DNA from: Tolypothrix sp. NIES-4075
GTDB lineage: Bacteria; Cyanobacteriota; Cyanobacteriia; Cyanobacteriales; Nostocaceae
NCBI RefSeq assembly: GCF_002218085.1
Contig: NZ_BDUC01000003.1
Span: forward strand, 974,565 to 1,038,564
DNA length: 64,000 bases
Direction: 5' to 3'
A program made the position numbers and the translations under genes. This document shows, piece by piece, positions 41,885 to 52,800 of this stretch. The notes below the pieces were generated by a model. The model was not told where the DNA came from. It worked only from the letters and a program-made list of their open reading frames with translations, and did no database searches. How positions within the stretch are numbered: the stretch's first letter is position 1; every line of letters starts with the position of its first letter.

Positions 41885-44320
41885 TCAAGCCCTAACCGGG
41901 ATTTGTTTGTAAACAGAAAGAGCCTGAGCTACACACTGATCCATGTTGTAATACTTATAAGTTGCCAAGCGTCCGACAAAATACACACCAGCAGTTTCAT
42001 CAGCCAGTGCCTTGTATTGCTTGTAAACTTCCTGATTTTCCGGACGTGGTACAGGATAATACGGATCTCCTTCAGCTTTGGGAAACTCGTAAACGATGCT
42101 AGTTTTAGAGTGTTCCTGTCCAGTCAAATACTTAAACTCCGTAACGCGAGTATACAGATGTTCATTCGGGTAGTTGATGACTGGTGCTGGCTGAAACACC
42201 TGTGTATTGTGCGTCTCGTGCTTAAAATCGAGCGATCGATAGGGCAGCTTGCCAAAGCGATAATCAAAATACTCGTCAACAGGACCACTGTAAACCATTT
42301 CCCGGCAAGGTATCGCTTTTTGGATTTCCCGGTAATCGGTATTTAGCATTACCTTAATGTTCGGGTGATTTAACATATTCTCGAACATCCGAGTAAAGCC
42401 ATGCAGCGGCATTGCTTGATAAGTATCAGTAAAATATCGATCATCGCGATTACTACGGGTGGGAATCCGAGCTATTACTGATTTATCCAGTTCTGAAGGG
42501 TCGAGTCCCCATTGTTTGCGAGTGTAGCCCCGGAAGAACTTTTCATAGAGTTCCTGACCAACTTTGCTCACCACCACATCTTCACTAGTGCGAATGTATT
42601 CTCTTGGTTGGGCAAGCGACTTGTAAAAATCCTCCACCTGAAATGAATTGAGATTCATTCCATAGAGTTTGTTGATCGTGTCGAGGTTGATGGGGATGGG
42701 AACAAGCTGTCCGTCTACGCTGGCAAGAACGCGATGTTCGTAACTACGCCATTGTGTGAACTGCGAAAGGTATTCAAAGACTTCGCGGGAGTTGGTGTGA
42801 AAAATGTGGGGACCGTATCTGTGTACGAGGACACCATGATCGTCATAATGGTCGTAGGCGTTGCCACCGATATGGTTGCGTTTGTCAACAACTAGCACTT
42901 TTTTGCCAGACTGAGTTGCCAAGCGTTCAGCGATGACGCTTCCAGAAAAACCCGCACCGACAATTAAGTAATCGAAGACAAAATCTCTGGTAATGATGCT
43001 TGGGGCTTGGGGGATATTTGTAACTGCGCTATCTTGACGGGCAGCGAGGCTCTTCCAGAGCCGCTCCGCTAACGCCGAATCTATAAGTTGCATCATCGAT
43101 CCCCAAGTTCTATCCCAAGAAATCTGCTCTAAAAATGCATCTACCCGACTCAGCCACCCTGATGCTGCGGTGTCTTCTTGCATAGCCTGTTCTGCTGCGG
43201 TGACAAACTCCGAAGCCGTGTCTGCAATTCGCACCAGCTTCAAGTCACCGTAGGGACGCACCACATCTCGAATCGAAGTAGATACTACAGGCTTACCTGC
43301 GGCAAGATACTCTGGGGTTTTAGTTGGACTAATAAAGCGCGTTGATTCGTTCCGCGCAAACGTCAGCATCGCCAAATCCCACCCTGCCAAATAGCATGGT
43401 AGCTCTTTATAATCTTTACCACCCAGATAATGGATATTCTCGCGTTGGGGCAGAAGTGCTGGGTCGATTTTCACAACTGGACCAATCATCACCAAATGCC
43501 AGTCAGGACGCGCATCGGCAATTCCTGCCAACAGTTCAATATCCATCCGTTCGTCAATCACCCCAAAGAACCCCAGACGCGGGTGAGGAATATTAGCTTG
43601 ATCTGCTGGTTCTTCTTTCAGATTTCTCGCTTGGGCAAAATGTGGTACATCCACACTACTTGGAAATGCATAGACATGTGGATGCTGGTTCACCTTGCTT
43701 TCATAAAGGCTTTGTCCACCTGTAAACACCAAGTCTGCACGGCGGAAAAGTTCGGCTTCGTAGTTCTTTAAAGCGGATGACGCACCTTTGAATGCAGATA
43801 ACTCATCCATGCAATCGTAGAGTACTGCTTCTGGCTCCAAGTGGCTTGTAAAAGCGATCGCCATCGGCGTATAGTACCAAAACATGTACTTGCGGATGTT
43901 ATGCTGTACAAACAAGCCATCAATCAACACTTTTAAATCCGCGTTGATATTGTCTTCACTCAAACCGGATGGTAGGTGGGGAACAACAACCACTACCCCA
44001 TTCTGATCTTGGCTTACTTCCAACCGTCCCAACGGGTCGGCGCTAAACATCGGCTCCTCAATAAAGAAAACCCGCCGTCCTTGAGCGCAACGAACTAGAA
44101 GATGCTGCGGTCTTTGATAAACGAAATTCCAACGCAAATGAGAAAAACAAACTATATCAGGCGTATCTGTAGAAGATTCTTTAAAGCTTTTGTTGGATAA
44201 AGATAACTTCTGGAATTTCGATGCACCTGATGATTGCGGTTCAGTTAGTGTCGATAGCTTGGTTCGCGACTTACCATTACTGATACCGTTATTTTTTATT
44301 TGAGTATGTTCGCCCGACAT
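41885..44320 (-). CDS. glf: Glycosyltransferase fused to UDP-galactopyranose mutase
   Basis: 811 aa. Residues about 50-440 form a GT-B glycosyltransferase (FSHLRWNFVYQRPQHLLVR, LGFFGVIDERMDIELL, PTKTPEYLAAGKPVVST). Residues about 450-811 are UDP-galactopyranose mutase: FAD-binding YLIVGAGFSGSVIAERL, HIGGNAYDHYDDHG, and GYTRKQWGLDPSEL. Glf converts UDP-galactopyranose to UDP-galactofuranose using reduced FAD. The joined GT may use or follow that sugar, suggesting galactofuranose in the surface glycan. Together with galT/galK it links galactose metabolism to export. Confidence 0.92.
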   Translation of the reverse strand: MSGEHTQIKNNGISNGKSRTKLSTLTEPQSSGASKFQKLSLSNKSFKESSTDTPDIVCFSHLRWNFVYQRPQHLLVRCAQGRRVFFIEEPMFSADPLGRLEVSQDQNGVVVVVPHLPSGLSEDNINADLKVLIDGLFVQHNIRKYMFWYYTPMAIAFTSHLEPEAVLYDCMDELSAFKGASSALKNYEAELFRRADLVFTGGQSLYESKVNQHPHVYAFPSSVDVPHFAQARNLKEEPADQANIPHPRLGFFGVIDERMDIELLAGIADARPDWHLVMIGPVVKIDPALLPQRENIHYLGGKDYKELPCYLAGWDLAMLTFARNESTRFISPTKTPEYLAAGKPVVSTSIRDVVRPYGDLKLVRIADTASEFVTAAEQAMQEDTAASGWLSRVDAFLEQISWDRTWGSMMQLIDSALAERLWKSLAARQDSAVTNIPQAPSIITRDFVFDYLIVGAGFSGSVIAERLATQSGKKVLVVDKRNHIGGNAYDHYDDHGVLVHRYGPHIFHTNSREVFEYLSQFTQWRSYEHRVLASVDGQLVPIPINLDTINKLYGMNLNSFQVEDFYKSLAQPREYIRTSEDVVVSKVGQELYEKFFRGYTRKQWGLDPSELDKSVIARIPTRSNRDDRYFTDTYQAMPLHGFTRMFENMLNHPNIKVMLNTDYREIQKAIPCREMVYSGPVDEYFDYRFGKLPYRSLDFKHETHNTQVFQPAPVINYPNEHLYTRVTEFKYLTGQEHSKTSIVYEFPKAEGDPYYPVPRPENQEVYKQYKALADETAGVYFVGRLATYKYYNMDQCVAQALSVYKQIPVRA

Positions 44321-44702
44321 AGGTTATCTCAATTTTGTGTTTGTAGGAAATTGACTTGTCTACAAATGCTCTTTTATCAGATAATAGTATTGCCACAAAT
44401 TTGCTTTTCACTTAATTTGTTTAAAAAAAATGGCATTAATAATTATCTGAACAACGAAGCTTTTGTTATTTTCTTACCTGCTTGAAACTACTAAAGCTAT
44501 TTACTTTAGGAACATTTACATCACTATGTTTAATCATATGGTTAATTATTTATCTAATCTTCTATCAAGAGATATATTTCTCTCCAGTCAAGGAATAGAG
44601 CCAATATTAAGCTTATTAGTAATCCTAAATACAAAATTTTTTACAAATATTGAACTGCAATAAATAGATAAATTGTTCGCATCATCTCAAATTGTGGTAT
44701 TT
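44321..44702. other. AT-rich spacer
   Basis: 380 AT-rich bases upstream of the glf fusion and downstream of the phosphate-binding-type gene. Nothing recognised. Confidence 0.4.
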
Positions 44703-45278
44703 TTAAAGTTGGGATGTAGCGAAGTATTTTTCATTTATATTTACCGTATCTCCTTTTTTACTCAATATTAATTGTTGAAATACTTCCATCGCTTCTTTAT
44801 CTTTTGGTGCATACAAATTCACAGGCAATTCCGCAGCACCTAACTCTTGCCAAGAATCAACTTTATTTGCATACAATTGACCCAACTGCTTTAAAGTAAT
44901 TTGCCCGTTCAGCTTTTGTGGTAGTCCTTTTTCGCGTTGGGCGTAGCTGAAAGCGACGAAAACTGCTAAACCATCGTAGGCAATTGTCTGTGCTTCTAAG
45001 TCGGGAGGTAGCAGTTTAATCAAGGGGACAATGCCAAATGCTGTTTGTCCTGAACGAACTTTAGCAATGGCATCTTTAGTTGATTCCGCTGGCTGATAAC
45101 TCAGATCCAACTTGGGCTGTGCAGCTTGCAGTCGTTGTTCTAGTTTTTGACCTTTGGCAATTAAATCAGGTTGTCGAAGTACATAGTGCCATTGGTCTAT
45201 GAACTCCACTACTTTGGCGGCTTTAAAGTATGTGCGTCCCGAACCAAGACCTACTCTGACGGTAAAAATTTTTCTTCA
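44703..45278 (-). pseudogene. Phosphate-binding-type (PstS-like) solute-binding protein, 5'-truncated
   Basis: The frame runs from just after a TGA near 45278 (VRVGLGSGRTYFKAAKVVEF) through QWHYVLRQPDLIA, STKDAIAKVRSGQTAFGIVP, TLKQLGQLYANKVDSW to a stop at 44703. These are periplasmic phosphate/tungstate-type binding-domain motifs. No ATG opens the frame and the signal peptide is missing; the only downstream start is GTG at 45209, inside the domain. Probably a remnant, or a domain from a longer protein. It directly follows the flippase gene. Confidence 0.6.
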
Positions 45279-45288
45279 TCTACTTTAT

Positions 45289-46743
45289 TTATGAATTGTC
45301 CTTACGGGTCGTGTTTTTTGAAAGTTTTTGCCATACAGAATCAAATCCGCCAAATTTATGAATGATTGCTAAACCACCAAAAATACTATAAGAACAAGTT
45401 GCCACAATCAAAGTTAATAAAAAGTCTAGATTAAGTTTTTTTATAATCAAAAACACAATTAGCATTAAACTGCTAATTAGCAAAGGAAGACGTATAACTC
45501 GCAAAAAACGTAACATAAATATACGACTATATACGGCATACATAAGGATGCCGAAGTTAGTAAAACTCATTGCCAAACTCATCAATGTGGCACCCAACAA
45601 CTTATATTGAGAAATTAATACTATACCAGTCAAGCCTCCTACAATAGTAGTAACTGTCACTTCCAAGAGGTTAAATTTCTCAAAACCATTTGCTATCAAT
45701 ACATAGCTAAAAGTTCGGGTAAAACTTGATGTAATGAGTGTTAGAGCAGTGAGATTTAAGACTAAAACTGCCTGTGTAAAACTTGGTTCGTGATATATAA
45801 ATAATAATAATGATTTACCAAAAAATAACAGTCCTATGCAAAAAGGTAAACCCAGACAAAGTAAAATGTTAATAATATTTTCCGCTTCCTCACGCTGATA
45901 TTCTCGCCCAAAATAGACTGCTTTTGACATCCGGGGAAAAGCTGCCAACGTTAAACTATTAGAAATAATATAGAATGGCTGCATTAATTGAGTCACTATG
46001 CCATAAAGACCAAGTAGAAACTCACTACCTAAAAGTGAGAGGATTAGTATGTCGATCTTCCCAGCGATAATTCCTATTCCTTCAATAGCAAAAAATGTTC
46101 GAGCCGCTTTAATAGTATTCCAAATAAAGTCTTGCTTAATTTGCCATTTTACCTTAATTATATTTATCAGTAAAAGCCATTCAATTATCAAGATTAATGA
46201 TTCGGAAATTACTAAGATTCCAGCAACATATCCAATCCCATAGTGTAGTTGCATTACCCAAAGCATTACCAATAAACGCAAAATGTAAACTGGCACAGTA
46301 GAGATAGCTATCAGATGCATTTTCTCTTGGGCTTGAAAAATTGCCTCTGTGATATTGGAAAGCGCAAATGGGACAATACTTAAGCCAGTAATGTAACAAA
46401 TTAATGATGTATCCGCACTATATGGTAGTACAAACACCACAACAACCAATGCTACATAACCAATAACGCTGAAAATAAACTGCAACAAAGTACCGCTTAC
46501 TAGATAAACCGATGTTTCTTCTGGCTCACGGGCTATTTCTCTAGTAAACAGGGTCTTGAAACCTTGGGAAGAAATATTGACAAAAATGTAGTAGTAACTG
46601 ATTGATAATAGGTATTGCCCTAACGCATAAGCTCCCAAAGTACGAGCGATCGCAGCAGTTAGCACAAAAGTTGTCACTCCTTGAACCAACCGATTGGCTA
46701 CCATTGATAGAGAATTTACTAATAATTTGTGTTTTTCTGACAT
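45289..46743 (-). CDS. Oligosaccharide flippase (Wzx/MATE-like)
   Basis: 484 aa with about 12-14 hydrophobic helices spread over the whole length, beginning MSEKHKLLVNSLSMVANRLV. The first helix pattern and the RTLGAYALGQYLLSISYYYI segment are typical of the polysaccharide_synt family. It would move undecaprenyl-linked repeat units across the plasma membrane. It lies 127 bases downstream of the NRPS on the same strand, which could also suggest export of the NRPS product, but the family mainly moves lipid-linked sugars. Confidence 0.88.
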   Translation of the reverse strand: MSEKHKLLVNSLSMVANRLVQGVTTFVLTAAIARTLGAYALGQYLLSISYYYIFVNISSQGFKTLFTREIAREPEETSVYLVSGTLLQFIFSVIGYVALVVVVFVLPYSADTSLICYITGLSIVPFALSNITEAIFQAQEKMHLIAISTVPVYILRLLVMLWVMQLHYGIGYVAGILVISESLILIIEWLLLINIIKVKWQIKQDFIWNTIKAARTFFAIEGIGIIAGKIDILILSLLGSEFLLGLYGIVTQLMQPFYIISNSLTLAAFPRMSKAVYFGREYQREEAENIINILLCLGLPFCIGLLFFGKSLLLFIYHEPSFTQAVLVLNLTALTLITSSFTRTFSYVLIANGFEKFNLLEVTVTTIVGGLTGIVLISQYKLLGATLMSLAMSFTNFGILMYAVYSRIFMLRFLRVIRLPLLISSLMLIVFLIIKKLNLDFLLTLIVATCSYSIFGGLAIIHKFGGFDSVWQKLSKNTTRKDNS

Positions 46744-46869
46744 TAGTCAAAAGCCTTTTTATAATTTACATATCATGCACCCTTAAGAGATTTGAATAGC
46801 TGCGAGATTCCTAAATAAGCGCTTCTTTGGGAATCTCACTAACGACAAACCACCAGATGTAATTCAGCT

Positions 46870-49800
46870 TCAAGCATTATCTTGCTGTGCTTTTTCTAGA
46901 CAAGACTTCAATTTTTCGGATAGTACTTGGACATGGGGCTTTTTCAAAATATGATTGTGGTCAGAAGGAAGAGCGTGAACTTCTAAGTCTCCAACTAAAT
47001 CACCCCAACCCAAGTCCTGACAATCAAACCATCTCACAGGCTGCAAACTGCAACGAAACAGAGTAAGCACCCCAGGGTATGCTTTAGCTATGTAATCTTT
47101 AGAAGCTTGAATGTTAGCCTCAATGACGTTGATAATATTAGAATTTTCAACAACTTCAGGCAAATTTTGAATCAATATATCCTTGTAGCTTCCCTTATTT
47201 AAGTACCATTGAAGCAAACCCTTGACATACAGCAACTTCTCCTGGATATTTAGTTGCGAGAGATTACTTAAATGAACCCGCAGATATTTCGTTAGTGATG
47301 GACGAGTTTCCACTCTTGTGGGAGCGCTTTTATCCAATAATGCTAGTAGACCTACCTTCTGTCCTTGACTATGCAGCTGTTGAGCCATCTCGAAAGCTAC
47401 CAGACCACCAAAGGAATAGCCTGCGAGAAAATAAGGACCATTGGGTAGAATGGTGCGGATCTCTTTGATATAGTACTCAGCCATATCTTCAACCCGATTA
47501 AGAGGTGCTTGTTTGCCATCTAGCCCTAATGCTTGTAGTCCATAAATGGGTCGCTCTTGACCCAAGCAATGGATTATGTCAGAGTATTCTAAAATGTTGC
47601 CACCAATTGGATGGATGAAAAATAAAGGTGGTTTCGCTCCACCTGGTTGAATCAGCACTAGTGGTGACCACGGTGCAGACCATTGTTCATTCCGACAAAC
47701 AGCAGCAAGTTCCTCAATAGTCTGTGCTTGAAACAGAGTCGCTAAAGGTAGAGTTTTCCCGAAAGTCTTTTCAATTTCAGCAAATAACAGCACAGCTATG
47801 AGCGAATGACCTCCTAATTCAAAGAAGTTATCTTTAATACCTATAGGTTGGACACCTAAAACTTTTTCCCAAATTTTCGTCAGATGAATTTCTAATTCAT
47901 CATGGGGAGCTGCAAAAGCTTCTTCTGGCTCTTGTCTAACATAATCAGGTGTGGGTAAGGCATTGCGGTCTATTTTGCCATTTGGTGTTAGAGGTAACAC
48001 CTCTAACATCACAAAAGCTGAAGGTATCATGTAATTTGGTAGTTGCTTTTTCAAGAATTGGCGCAGCTCGGTGGCAGTTAATGCTGATTTCTGCTTCAGG
48101 ACAATGTAGGCAACTAAGCGCTTATGTCCTAATACGTCCTCTCGTGCGATCGCCACATTATCTTTAATCGCAGGATGTTGACTTAGCAAAGCTTCAATTT
48201 CTCCCAATTCTACCCGGAAGCCGCGAATCTTTACTTGGTAATCACTTCGACCAAAGAACTCAATATCGCCATTCGGGAGGTAGCGTCCTAAATCCCCAGT
48301 TTTGTACAGTCGATCTTCAGGCACAGTAATTTTGCTGAAATGATTAGTAATAAATCGTTCACCAGTAAGTTCATTACTACCAATGTACCCTTGAGATAAA
48401 TAAGGAGTCCGGACATAAATTTCTCCCAATTCGCCAATTCCAGCTAACTGCTTTTGAATGTTAAGAACTAGCAATTGTACATCTGCAATACCTCTACCTA
48501 CAGGTATAGTATCCTTCGGCAAAATCCGTTCATCCTGCTTGGGGACAATAAAATAACCCATTGCCTGAGGGGTTTCAGTCGCTCCGTAAAAATTTACACA
48601 TCTAGCGTGGGGAGCAAAATTGCTGATTTTGTTTACATCATGGACTGTTAATATATCACCACCAAAGAATAAATAACGCAGGGATTTCGCAGTAATTTTG
48701 GTGTTTGCACTCAGGAGTTGCCCCATAGCTGGTGTGAGATGAGCAATACTAACTTGCTTTTGCTGCATCCATTTAGATAACTGACCGGGTGTCTCTATAT
48801 CTTGTTGCTGAGGAATACATAAAGTTGCACCTAGGGACAATGGCGTAAAGATATCCCGGAGTAACGGATCGTGGGAGAGACCGGAAAGCATACTGAATTT
48901 ATCTGACTCATTCAGCCCAAAAGTTTCACAATGCCATTGGAGAAAATGAGATAATGGTCTGTGAGTGCCGAGAATTCCCTTGGGTTTTCCTGTGGAACCA
49001 GAGGTAAAGGCGACATAGGCTAAATTATCAGGTTCAACTGATACTTCTGGGTTATCAGTTGCATAATCAGCAAATAACCTCCGAATTCCTACCATTGAGT
49101 CGTGAGGTAGCTGTAGGCGACAGCAGCAAGATAAATCTAAAGATGCTGAAATCGCGGCTGGAAGTTCTCTGGCTGCGGTTATTTGTATGAAAGCGCGAGG
49201 CTGCGAAATTTGCAGGTAATCAATTAAACGTGATGTGGGATAAGCTGGGTCGAGAATCACGAAAGCTGCACCCGCTTTCAGCACGCCTAATATTGCCCAC
49301 ACTAACTCTGCACTGCGATGTCCGTAGATAGCAACAATTTCTTGGGGCTGAATATGTGCTAACAGGTAGTTAGCTAAGAGATTTGTCCGTTCTTCTAGTT
49401 CAGCATAAGTCCAGGTGATTTTTGAATCTAAAACCGCCACTTGTTGCGGTACTCTTTGGGCTTGTTGACTAAAGTTAGCGTGGACTGCACCTGCCCATTT
49501 GCAAGGAAGTAGTTTTTGGGGGTTGGGTAGGATTGCTTCTGCTGTGGGAGTGACTAAGGACAGTTCAGCTATACTGGCTTCTGGGTTAGCAACAATCTGG
49601 TTGAGTAAATGATGGAATTGATGAAGCATTTCCATCATCCGCTCTGGTGTAAACAAATCGGCGTTGTAATTTAATTCCAGTTGAATACCTTGATTTTGTT
49701 CTTGAAGATATAGGTTTAAGTCGAACTTGGAAGCAGCTTCTTGGAAAAATACAGATTCCACAGTCAGTCCAGGTAATTCTAATTGGATATCCCCTAAGTT

Positions 49801-52800
49801 GAGCATATTAAACCACACCTGAAACAGCGGGTTGCGACTCAAATCGCGCTCTAATTTCAGCTCTTCCACCAGTTTTTGAAAGGGCATTTCTTGATGGGTA
49901 TAAGCATTTAATGCTACTTGGGAGACTTGAGCTAACAACTCTCGAAAACTGGGATTGCCTGACAGGTTAGTACGTAATACCAGGGTGTTAACAAAAAACC
50001 CGATTAAGTTTTTCAACTCAGTCCGATTCCGACCGGCGATGGGAGAACCAACGATTATATCTTCTTGTCCGCTATAGCGATACAGAAGAGTCTGGAACGC
50101 CGCTAACAACGTCATAAATAAGGTGACTCCCTCCTGTCGAGAGATTGCTCTGAGCGCTACAGTCAGATCCTGGTTTAACACCAAAGATTGGCTGGCATTT
50201 CTGTAAGTTTGAACTGGTGGACGGGGATAGTCAGTAGCCAATTCCAATACAGGATTAGCATCTGCTAGCTGTTGTTTCCAATAATTAAGTTGGTTTTCTA
50301 ATTCCTGACCAGATAGCCATTGACGCTGCCAAACAGCAAAGTCGGCATACTGAATAGGAATTGTTGGCAGCGGAATCGGCTCGCCGTTCAAAAAGGCTGT
50401 GTAGAACTCCTTTAACTGATTCCAGAGAACGCCTATTGACCAACCATCAGAGGCAATGTGATGCATCACCAATAAGAGAATATGTTCCTGTGGTGCGATT
50501 TGCAGCAAGCAGCCTCGCAGCATTAAGTCTTTAGAGAAGTTGAAGGGACGTTGGCTTTCCTGTTGCAAATGCCGTTGCACTTGTGTCTGGCGTTCCGTCG
50601 GCAGATAATCCTGCAAATCAACAAACGTCAATTCTACTACCTGAGCAGCATTAATTACCTGTACGGGGCTACCATCTTCTAAAATAAAGTTTGTCCGTAG
50701 TACTTCGTGACAGGCAACTATAGCATCCAGAGATTGTTGCAAGGCAGTTACACTGAGAGAACCATTTATACGTACTACTTCACAGATGTGATAATTAGCA
50801 TTTCGCGGCTCAAGCTGCTCTAAAAACCACAGTCTTTGCTGGGCAAATGACAATGGCACTGATTTTTGATTAATTCTTTGGGGAATGATCTTATAGTTAG
50901 ACACATTAATGCCTTGGTTCTGATATTGCTCAATGACTGTAGCTAAGTCAGCTACTGTTGGTGCTTGAAAAAATTGACGTACAGCCAGTTCCACAGAAAA
51001 CTCTTGCCAGCAATACCCGAGTACTTGGCTTACTAGCAGTGAGTGTCCGCCCAAGTCGAAGAAGTTGTCATGGATGCCTATCCTTTTTAAACCCAGAATT
51101 TGACACCAAATATCAGAACAGGCTTTTTCTGTGGCAGTTCTGGGTGGGACGAAGTTATCTTCTTTAATTAAGCTATTTCTATCAGGTGCGGGTAAAGCAC
51201 GGCGGTCTATTTTGCCGTTGGGTGTGAGTGGTAATGCATCTAGAATTACAAAAGCTGAAGGCACCATGTGGGTGGGTAGTTTCACTTTGAGGAAATTACG
51301 CATTTCGTTGTCAGTAATCTCTTGCCCTGTGAGAGGAACTACGTAACCAACTAAGTATCTATCTCCCGGTACATCCTCACGAACTGTAACGATACTCCCT
51401 TGAATCTTGGGGTGTTGACTCACTAAAGCTTCAATTTCACCCAATTCAATGCGGAAGCCGCGAATTTTGACTTGATTATCGATTCGACCGAGGAATTCAA
51501 TATTACCATCCGCTAGATAACGAGCTTTGTCGTTAGTTTTGTAGAGGCGGGTGTCTTGATTTGTGGGAAAATAATCAGCAAAAGGACTCTTGACAAATTT
51601 CTCTTGAGTCAAATCTAGACGATTTAAATAACCTCGTGCTAACCCAGCACCACCTATATATAGCTCTCCAGAAACGCCGATGGGAACGGGCTGCATATTG
51701 GCATCTAGAATGTAAATTTGGTTATTCGCAAACGGACGACCAATTGGGATGAGCTGATCGACAGACAAATCTACCACTTCTGTTTCAAAATAAGAACTGT
51801 CGATGGTGGCTTCGCTGACACCGTAGGAGTTAATCAGACGAGTTTGGGAACCACAAAGACTCTGGATATGTTTGTATTCGCTAAGATACCAGCTATCAGA
51901 ACCGGCAACTAGCAATTTCATAAAGTCCAGATTTTGGTTGGTTTGTTCTAGGTACTGGACTAAGTTTCTCAGAACTGCTGGGACAAACTCGGCACAGTCA
52001 ACTTTTTCCTGACGCATGAGTCCGTAAAGCTGTTGAGCATCAAGGAGAAAATCCCGTGGGCTGAGGACTAATTTAGCTCCTGAACAGAGGGCACGCACTA
52101 AGTCTCCAGAAAAGACATCAAAAGAGAAACTAGCCATCTGGAGGTGGCTGGTAGTTTGGGAGGAGAGGTAATAGGCATCTTCCCAAGCTAGGTAGGCATT
52201 TACCAAACTGCGCTGTTCAATCATAGTTCCCTTTGGTTTGCCTGTAGAACCAGAGGTATAGATGATGTAAGCGAGGTTGTGGGGATGGGTTTGATTGATT
52301 GGGTTTTCCGGACTCTGTTGAGCGATCGCTAGCTGTTGTGAGTCTAAACAGATGACTTGGGCAGTATGATTAGGTAAGTTTTCTTTTAGTGCCGACATTG
52401 TGATTAATACTGGCACTTGAGCATCAAAAAGCATGAATTCTAGACGATCGAGGGGATAAGACGGGTCAAGCGGTAAGTAAGCTCCCCCTGCTTTGAGGAT
52501 GGCGATAACGCTGACAATCATTTCTAGGGAGCGTTCTAGACAAATTCCCACTACTACTTCAGAACCGACACCCAGCGATTGCAGATAATGAGCTAATTGA
52601 TTGGCTCTGGTGTTTAACTCCCCATATGTCATTTGTTGCCCTGCAAATACCACAGCTACAGCTTCTGGGTTTCGTGCTACCTGTTGTGCAAATAACTCAT
52701 GGATACACTTATCACGAGGGTAATCTGTTGCGGTATCATTCCAATCTACCAGTATCTGTTGTTGTTCCTTAGGTGTTAGCAGGGGCAATTCTGCAATTCC

